Part shown: positions 14,416-19,723 of the stretch, piece after piece | Layout of the letters: each line of letters starts with the position of its first letter | How positions within the stretch are numbered: position 1 is the stretch's first letter | Source of the DNA: Eubacteriales Family XIII. Incertae Sedis bacterium | GTDB lineage: Bacteria > Bacillota > Clostridia > Peptostreptococcales > Anaerovoracaceae | Reading direction: 5' to 3' | DNA length: 19,723 nucleotides | Assembly: GCA_031272745.1 (NCBI GenBank) | Contig: JAISTF010000213.1 | Coordinates: 1-19,723 of the forward strand | Notes under the pieces: model-generated | Told to the model about the DNA's origin: nothing | The model's input: only the letters and a program-made list of their open reading frames with translations | The model's database searches: none | Program-made: the position numbers and the translations under genes

Positions 14416-16541
14416 AGAAGTTATTTGACAGGGTTTTTGACGGCGCGGACGAGATGTACGCGCTCGCGCAGCAGGCGCTCGACGAGACGATCGCGGAGCT
14501 CGGCGAAAGCGCGCCCGTCGCGATGCCGAACACGGCGTACGGGCTCGCGACGATCAGCGCCTACCTCGCGAAAAACGTGAACAACCTCGGCGACCTCAAG
14601 GCCGCGTTCGAGGAAGCAAAGACGTGGAACGTCCACGAGCCGCGCCTCACGAACATCTTCAACATGGGCAAAGGGACGTTCATGGCCGCCGAAGTCATCG
14701 AGGCGTGCAAATACGCGAAGGACCCCGACCCCTACAAGGGCGAGTACCACGGCCACCTGTCCGACGCGGAGGTGCGCGAGCTCGGCGTGCCGCTCGTCAC
14801 GGACGACATCCCCGGCTTCGTCGTCATCTACAATCCCGCGCCGTCCGACGAGGAAGCGGTCGAGCTCGTGAAGGGCTACCAGACGCGCGGCATCTTCGTC
14901 TTCCTGCTCGGCGGCATCATCGACCAGGTGAAGCGGCAGGGTATGAATTTCGGTTTCAACGTGCGCGTCGTCGCGGTCGGCCCCGACATCTGGCAGGTCG
15001 CGCACATCATCAGCTTCGTCTACCGCGCGGCGATGATCTTCGGCGCGGTGCAGCCCGGCGACAAATGGGAATTCGACGACTACACCTATTACCGCATCCA
15101 CGCCTTTGTCAACGTCTTCGACCCCGTGACGGACATCGTCGTCGCCTGCGGCGCGGGCGCCATCGCGATGGGCTTCCCCGTCATCACGGACGACGAGAAG
15201 GATATGTGGCGCGTGCCGAAGTCTATTTTGATTCAAAAGGACACGAAGGACTGGATCGAGACTTCGCTCGAAGCCCGCGACATCAAGATCAAGATCACGA
15301 ACATCGACATCCCCGTCGCGTTTTCGACGGCGTTCGAGGGCGAGATCGTGCGCAAGAAGGATATGCGCATCGACATCGACGGCAGCAAATACGACACGTT
15401 CGAGCTCGTGCGCACGGCCGAGTCGCACCTCATCGAAGACCACCGCATCGAGCTGATCGGCAAGGACATCGACGAGTTCGAAGAGGGCGATGCGATCGGC
15501 TTCGGCGTCATCGCCGAGGTCTGCGGCAAAGACATGCAGAGCGATTTCGAGCCTGTCTTCGAGCGCAATTTCCACAATTTCATCAACTGCATCGAAGGCG
15601 TCATGCACACGGGCCAGCGCGACGTGCTGCGCATCCGCGTGGCCAAGGGCGCGTTTGACGCGGGTTTCCGGTTCCGGCACATCGGCGAAGTGTTATACGC
15701 AAAAATCAAGAGCGAGTACGAGGCCGTCGTGGACAAATGCCAGGTGACGGTCATCACCGACCCCGAGAAGCTGCACGAAGCGCGCATGGAAGCCAAGAAG
15801 GTCTACGACAAACGCGACGAGCGCCTCGGCACGATGACGGACGAAACGGTCGAAGTTTTCTATAACTGCATTCTGTGCCAGTCGTTTTCGCCGTCGCACG
15901 TCTGCATCGTCACGCCGGAACGCCTCGGACTGTGCGGCGCCGTGTCGTGGCTCGACGCGAAGGCCACGAACCAGCTCAACCCGACGGGGCCGTGCCAGGT
16001 CGTCACGAAGGACCGCGTCGTCGACGAGCACATCGGCATCTGGGAGGACGTGAACGAATGCGTCGCGAAGAGCTCGCACGGCAACCTCGAACAGGTGACG
16101 CTGTACTCGATCATGGTCGACCCGATGACGAGCTGCGGCTGCTTCGAGTGCATCTGCGGCATCGAGCCGTTTTCGCAGGGCGTGGTCATCGTGAACCGCG
16201 AGCACCAGGGCATGACGCCGCTCGGCATGAGCTTTCCGGAGATGGCGTCGATGACGGGCGGCGGCGTGCAGACGCCGGGCTTCATGGGGCACGGCAAGCA
16301 GTTCATCAGCTCGAAGAAATTCATGAAGGCGGAGGGCGGCCCCGCGCGCATCGTGTGGATGCCGAAGGAGCTGAAGGAACTCGTGCGGCCGAAGCTCGAC
16401 GCGACCGCGAAGGAGCTGTACGGCATCGACGATTTCACAAGCAAGATCGCGGACGAGACGGTGACGGAGGACGCGGAGGCGATGATGGATTATTTGGCGG
16501 AAAACGGGCACCCTGTGCTCGAGATGGAACCGTTGATTTGA
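14412..16541 (+). CDS. acsB: Acetyl-CoA synthase (CODH/ACS alpha subunit)
   Basis: This 709-residue enzyme joins CO, a methyl group from the corrinoid iron-sulfur protein and CoA into acetyl-CoA. A-cluster cysteines are all present: Cys486, 489, 498 and 508 (YNCILCQSFSPSHVC, then GLCGAVSW) and Cys575-Gly-Cys577. By my alignment from memory these equal Moorella Cys506, 509, 518, 528, 595 and 597 with a constant offset of 20. The full length, including the N-terminal CODH-binding domain, marks the bacterial form; archaeal CdhC lacks that domain. Two further cysteines (580 and 582) follow the A-cluster Cys-Gly-Cys, in CFECICG. GGAGG precedes the ATG, which overlaps the upstream cooC stop. Confidence 0.97.
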   Translation: MKKLFDRVFDGADEMYALAQQALDETIAELGESAPVAMPNTAYGLATISAYLAKNVNNLGDLKAAFEEAKTWNVHEPRLTNIFNMGKGTFMAAEVIEACKYAKDPDPYKGEYHGHLSDAEVRELGVPLVTDDIPGFVVIYNPAPSDEEAVELVKGYQTRGIFVFLLGGIIDQVKRQGMNFGFNVRVVAVGPDIWQVAHIISFVYRAAMIFGAVQPGDKWEFDDYTYYRIHAFVNVFDPVTDIVVACGAGAIAMGFPVITDDEKDMWRVPKSILIQKDTKDWIETSLEARDIKIKITNIDIPVAFSTAFEGEIVRKKDMRIDIDGSKYDTFELVRTAESHLIEDHRIELIGKDIDEFEEGDAIGFGVIAEVCGKDMQSDFEPVFERNFHNFINCIEGVMHTGQRDVLRIRVAKGAFDAGFRFRHIGEVLYAKIKSEYEAVVDKCQVTVITDPEKLHEARMEAKKVYDKRDERLGTMTDETVEVFYNCILCQSFSPSHVCIVTPERLGLCGAVSWLDAKATNQLNPTGPCQVVTKDRVVDEHIGIWEDVNECVAKSSHGNLEQVTLYSIMVDPMTSCGCFECICGIEPFSQGVVIVNREHQGMTPLGMSFPEMASMTGGGVQTPGFMGHGKQFISSKKFMKAEGGPARIVWMPKELKELVRPKLDATAKELYGIDDFTSKIADETVTEDAEAMMDYLAENGHPVLEMEPLI

Positions 16542-16565
16542 GGGATATGAAAGGAGTAGAGTAGC

Positions 16566-17507
16566 ATGGCATTCACAAAAAATCCGCAGGTGTTCTCCGC
16601 GAAGGTCGCGGAAGTCACCATCGGGACGGGCGATCAGGCGGTGACGCTCGGCGGGGAGAGCGTGTTCCCGCTGTACGCGTTCGACGCCGAATTCAAGAAC
16701 CCGCCCGTCGTCGGGATCGACTTTTCCGACAAGGGGCCCGACCGGCACATCCCCGGCATCGCCGCGTTCTATGAGGGCGCGGAGAGCCTCGCCGACGTGG
16801 CGAAGCGCGCGGAATCGGCCGAGGGCGCGTCGTTCGTCAGTTTCACGCTGAAGAGCGCGGATCCCAACGGCGACAACGAGCCCGTCGAGGACAGCGTCGC
16901 GAAGTGCAAGGAAGTGGCGGAGGCGCTCTCGAAGCCGCTCGTCATCTACGGCTCGGGCAACGCGGAGAAGGACGGCCAGCTCTTGGGCAAGGTCGCCGAG
17001 GCTTTGGAAGGCAAAAACGTCCTGCTGATGAGCGCGGTCGAGGACAATTACAAAGGCATCGCGGTCGGCGCGGTGCTCGCGTACGGGCAGAAGATTTCCG
17101 CGGAGTCGGCCGTCGACATCAACCTCGCGAAGCAGCTCAATGTGATGATCAGCCAGCAGGGCGTGAAGTCCGAAAGCGTCGTGAACCACGTCGGCGTCGC
17201 GGCGGCGGGCTACGGTTTCGAATACGTCGCGTCCGCGATGGAGCGCATCCGCGGCGCGGGCCTCTCGCAGAACGACGATATGCTGCAGGCGCCCATCGTG
17301 ACGCCGGTCGGCGGCGAAGTCTGGAACGTGAAGGAAGCCGTCGTCTCCGAGGAGGATTTCCCCGAGTGGGGGCCGACCGAGGAGCGCGGCATCGACATGG
17401 AGATTTCCACGGCGGTTTCGTGCCTCGCGTCGGGCAGCAACGCCGTCATCCTCAAGCACCCGGAATCGGTGAAGGTCGTCGCGGGCCTGATCGCCGAGCT
17501 TCAGTAA
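16566..17507 (+). CDS. acsD: Corrinoid iron-sulfur protein small subunit
   Basis: The 313-residue TIM-barrel subunit pairs with AcsC to form the protein that carries the methyl group on cobalt from AcsE to AcsB. Recognisable family segments are NPPVVGIDFSDKG near residue 45, LVIYGSGNAEKDGQLL, NVLLMSAVEDNYKGIAVGA, and the end region with ISTAVSCLASGSNAVILKHP. Length is close to Moorella AcsD. AAAGGAG lies about ten bases before the ATG, rather far but usable. It follows acsB by 24 bases and precedes acsC by 15, so all three are surely on one message. Confidence 0.95.
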   Translation: MAFTKNPQVFSAKVAEVTIGTGDQAVTLGGESVFPLYAFDAEFKNPPVVGIDFSDKGPDRHIPGIAAFYEGAESLADVAKRAESAEGASFVSFTLKSADPNGDNEPVEDSVAKCKEVAEALSKPLVIYGSGNAEKDGQLLGKVAEALEGKNVLLMSAVEDNYKGIAVGAVLAYGQKISAESAVDINLAKQLNVMISQQGVKSESVVNHVGVAAAGYGFEYVASAMERIRGAGLSQNDDMLQAPIVTPVGGEVWNVKEAVVSEEDFPEWGPTEERGIDMEISTAVSCLASGSNAVILKHPESVKVVAGLIAELQ

Positions 17508-17522
17508 AGGAGGGGAACGACA

Positions 17523-18854
17523 ATGGCACTCAAAGGACTGGATATTTTCAAACTGACCCCCCGCACGAACTGCAAGGAATGCGGCAACCCGACGTGCATG
17601 GCGTTCGCGATGAAGGTCGCGCAGGGTACGGCGCAGATCGAAGCGTGCCCGCATATGAGCGCGGACGCGCTCGCCTCGCTCTCCGAGGCGACGGCGCCCC
17701 CGATGAAGGCGCTGAAATTCGGCGTCGGCGATGCGGAGCTGTCGCTCGGCGGCGAGACGGTGCTGTTCCGCCACGACAAGACCTTTGTCTCGAAACCGCC
17801 GTATGCCATCACGATTTCCGGCGAAAGCGCGGACGCGAAGCTGGCGGAGGCGAAGAAGATCGACTACGAGCGCATCGGCGAGCGCATGGTCGTCGACGCC
17901 GTGAACGTGGAGTACACGGGCGACAAGGCGGCGTTTTTGGACGCCGTGAAGAAGGCCGAAGACTTCGGGCGCGCGATCATCCTCGAGGTGCAGGATGCGG
18001 ACGTGGCGAAGGAAGCGCTCGAATCCGTGAAGGCGCGCAAGCCGATTTTGAACGGCGCGACGCCGGACAACTACAAGGAGATGAGCGCGTTGGCAACGGC
18101 AGCGGGGGCGCTGCTCGGCGTGACGGGGCCGTCGCTCGACGCGATCTATGACACGGTCAAGGCACTCGAAGAGGCCGGGAACAAGGATCTCGTTATTGAC
18201 GTGGGCGCGGCATCCGTCAAGGCGGCTTTCGCGAATGCGGTGCAGATCCGGCGCGCGGCGCTGAAGGACGGCGACCGCAGCATGGGTTACCCGACCATCG
18301 TCAACGTGTCGAAGCTCGCGGGCGGGTGCCCGCGCAAGGAAGTGGCGCTCGCGTCGCTCTTCACGCTGAAGTACGGGTCGATCGTCGTGCTGTCGCAGAT
18401 GACGTACGCGCAGGCGCTGCCGCTCTACGGGCTGCGGCAAAACATCTACACGGACCCGCAGAAGCCGATGACGGTCGAAGAGGGCGTGTACCCGATCAAC
18501 GGCGGCGTGGCGGCTTCGCCGAACGTGCTGACCGTGGATTTCGCGCTCACGTATTTCATCATCTCGGGCGAGATCGAGCGGTCGGGCGTGGCGACGAACC
18601 TGCTCATTCCGGACGCGGGCGGCTATTCGGTGCTCACGGCGTGGGCGGCGGGCAAGCTGTCGGCGGGGTCGATCGCGCGGTTCATCAAGGACCAGGACAT
18701 CGAAGGCAAGATTTCAAACCGCGATCTCGTGATCCCGGGCAAGGTGGCGGTCCTCAAAGGCGAGCTCGAAGAGGCGCTGCCGGGGTGGAGCATCGTGGTC
18801 GGGCCGAACGAGGCCGTGTCGCTGGTGAAGTTTTTGAAAGAGAGGTATGCGTAA
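17523..18854 (+). CDS. acsC: Corrinoid iron-sulfur protein large subunit
   Basis: The 443-residue subunit binds the cobamide and one [4Fe-4S] cluster. The cluster domain is N-terminal, with Cys17, 20, 25 and 42 (NCKECGNPTC, then EACPHM). This cluster passes the electron that restores Co(I) after accidental oxidation. A TIM-barrel domain follows, and the C-terminal part, from about residue 320, includes LLIPDAGGYSVLTAWAAGKL, which fits the cobamide-binding domain. AAAGGAGG precedes the start. The reductive activator of this protein (AcsV/RACo type) is not in the window. The stop abuts the acsE start with no gap. Confidence 0.96.
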   Translation: MALKGLDIFKLTPRTNCKECGNPTCMAFAMKVAQGTAQIEACPHMSADALASLSEATAPPMKALKFGVGDAELSLGGETVLFRHDKTFVSKPPYAITISGESADAKLAEAKKIDYERIGERMVVDAVNVEYTGDKAAFLDAVKKAEDFGRAIILEVQDADVAKEALESVKARKPILNGATPDNYKEMSALATAAGALLGVTGPSLDAIYDTVKALEEAGNKDLVIDVGAASVKAAFANAVQIRRAALKDGDRSMGYPTIVNVSKLAGGCPRKEVALASLFTLKYGSIVVLSQMTYAQALPLYGLRQNIYTDPQKPMTVEEGVYPINGGVAASPNVLTVDFALTYFIISGEIERSGVATNLLIPDAGGYSVLTAWAAGKLSAGSIARFIKDQDIEGKISNRDLVIPGKVAVLKGELEEALPGWSIVVGPNEAVSLVKFLKERYA

Positions 18855-19643
18855 ATGAGCAAATTTGTGGTGATCGGGGAGCGGATCCATGTGATCGCGC
18901 AGGAAATCAAGGACGCGATCGCGGAGCGCAACCCCGAGGCGATCATCCGCCGCGCGAAGGAGCAGCTCGACGCGGGCGCGGACTACATCGATGTGAACAT
19001 CGGGCCGGCCGAGAAAGAGGGCGCGGAGATCATGCCGTGGGCGGTCAAGGCGATCCAGGATGCGCTCGACAACCCGCCGCTCGTGCTCGACACGGCGAAC
19101 GCGCACGCGATCCGCGCGGGGCTCGAAGTCTACAACGCGGCGAAGGGGCGCGCGATCGTGAACTCGGCGGACGCCGGCGACCGGCTGTCGAATCTGGATT
19201 TGGCGGCGGAATACGGCGCGATCTGCATCGGGCTACTCATGAAGAAGGGCGTGCCGCGCGACAACGACGAGCGCAACGAGTATCTCCAGACGATCCTCGA
19301 GCACGCGATGGAAGCGGGCCTCGACCCGTCGGAGGATGTGTGGTTTGATCCGCTTACGCTCGTCATCAAGGGGATGCAGGAGAAGCAGGAGGAGTTCCTG
19401 GAGTTCCTGCGAATTCTGAAGGAGATGGGGCTGAAGTCGACCTGCGGGCTCTCCAACGCGAGCAACGGGATGCCGGCGCACGTCCGCCCAATCGTGGACC
19501 GCACGCTCTGCGCGATGTCCATCGAGAGCGGGTTGACCTCGGCGATCATGAATCCGCTCGACAAGGAGTTGTTGGATACGGTCAAGACCAGCGAGGTGAT
19601 ACTCAACCGCGTGTTGTACGCGGATTCTTATTTGGATATTTAG
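18855..19643 (+). CDS. acsE: 5-Methyltetrahydrofolate:corrinoid iron-sulfur protein methyltransferase
   Basis: A 262-residue TIM-barrel enzyme, the same length as Moorella AcsE, that transfers the methyl group of methyl-tetrahydrofolate to AcsCD. The pterin-binding set is present: Asp79 (LVLDTAN), Asn103 (IVNSADAG), Asp165 (VWFDPLT) and Asn201 in GLSNASNGMP, the residue that protonates or polarises N5 in the family. Context, directly after acsC, separates it from the paralogue at 9461. AGAGG inside the acsC end serves as ribosome site. It is the last gene of the operon in view; a hairpin follows immediately. Confidence 0.95.
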   Translation: MSKFVVIGERIHVIAQEIKDAIAERNPEAIIRRAKEQLDAGADYIDVNIGPAEKEGAEIMPWAVKAIQDALDNPPLVLDTANAHAIRAGLEVYNAAKGRAIVNSADAGDRLSNLDLAAEYGAICIGLLMKKGVPRDNDERNEYLQTILEHAMEAGLDPSEDVWFDPLTLVIKGMQEKQEEFLEFLRILKEMGLKSTCGLSNASNGMPAHVRPIVDRTLCAMSIESGLTSAIMNPLDKELLDTVKTSEVILNRVLYADSYLDI

Positions 19644-19674
19644 CGGGCGCCCGAACCGTTTCGGGATGCGCCCG
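19644..19674 (+). terminator. Hairpin after acsE, possible terminator or transcript-end stabiliser
   Basis: Starting one base after the acsE stop, CGGGCGC plus CCGAA (19644-19655) pairs with TTCGG (19660-19664) and GCGCCCG (19668-19674), with a CCGT loop and a three-base GAT bulge. The stem is strong, but no T-run follows, so it may protect the 3' end or attenuate transcription instead of stopping it by itself. The remaining bases to 19723 show no gene. Confidence 0.4.
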
Positions 19675-19723
19675 AAATGTCCGGATCGGGAGTGTCGCCG
19701 ATGCGTATTCATTCCGCAAAACT

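Noticed and set aside
15693..18440. A 915-codon open frame on the minus strand opposite acsB, acsD and acsC
   Set aside because: It is Arg/His/Asp-rich without domains, lies wholly opposite conserved genes, and is the expected antisense shadow of GC-biased third codon positions. The same applies to the long minus-strand frames at 9374-11566, 11608-13557 and 7920-9332.
1..19723. CRISPR arrays, tRNA or rRNA genes, insertion sequences
   Set aside because: No regularly spaced direct repeats, no cloverleaf or rRNA signature and no transposase frame were seen on either strand.

Overview
The window is about two thirds G+C and gene-dense. It reads as a stretch of chromosome from an anaerobic, acetogenic bacterium that uses the Wood-Ljungdahl pathway. 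The evidence is a near-complete bacterial-type carbon monoxide dehydrogenase/acetyl-CoA synthase (CODH/ACS) operon with all metal-ligand cysteines in place. A PucR-type regulator, strong Shine-Dalgarno sites and a type IV prepilin signal suggest a high-GC member of the Clostridia or of the Coriobacteriia. The sequence alone does not settle which.

Left part (1-2732): the 3' part of a PucR-family regulator runs off the left edge. Convergent to it, on the minus strand, lie two small genes: a His-rich protein (1669-1902) and cooT (1373-1573), a nickel-binding accessory protein of CODH. Between these two sits a tandem pair of GC-rich palindromes resembling a dispersed REP element. Divergent from them is a monofunctional biotin-protein ligase (1962-2732).

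Middle part (2733-9460): one uninterrupted 2155-codon gene encodes a protein with a textbook type IV prepilin N-terminus (G11/F12 cleavage site, Glu at mature position 5, Pro at mature position 22). It is followed by about 2000 residues of secreted, Tyr/Trp/Asn/Gly/Ser-rich sequence with calcium-loop-like motifs, an acidic Pro-rich linker and a 66-residue end domain. The gene has its own promoter with a 7-bp inverted repeat just downstream and a strong intrinsic terminator. It is the most unusual item here.

Right part (9461-19643): from a promoter at 9352-9380, nine genes run in one direction with tiny gaps or overlaps: a pterin-dependent methyltransferase of the MtgA/AcsE type, its corrinoid protein, a CooC nickel-insertion ATPase, CODH (cooS/acsA), a second CooC, acetyl-CoA synthase (acsB), the two subunits of the corrinoid iron-sulfur protein (acsD, acsC), and methyltetrahydrofolate:corrinoid methyltransferase (acsE). 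AcsE moves the methyl group from methyl-tetrahydrofolate to AcsCD, CODH reduces CO2 to CO, and AcsB joins methyl, CO and CoA into acetyl-CoA. The two CooC ATPases, CooT and possibly the His-rich protein would supply nickel. The methyltransferase/corrinoid pair at the head of the operon is a possible second methyl-group entry or exit, but no substrate-specific methyltransferase is present. The window ends in 80 bases of intergenic sequence that contain a hairpin.
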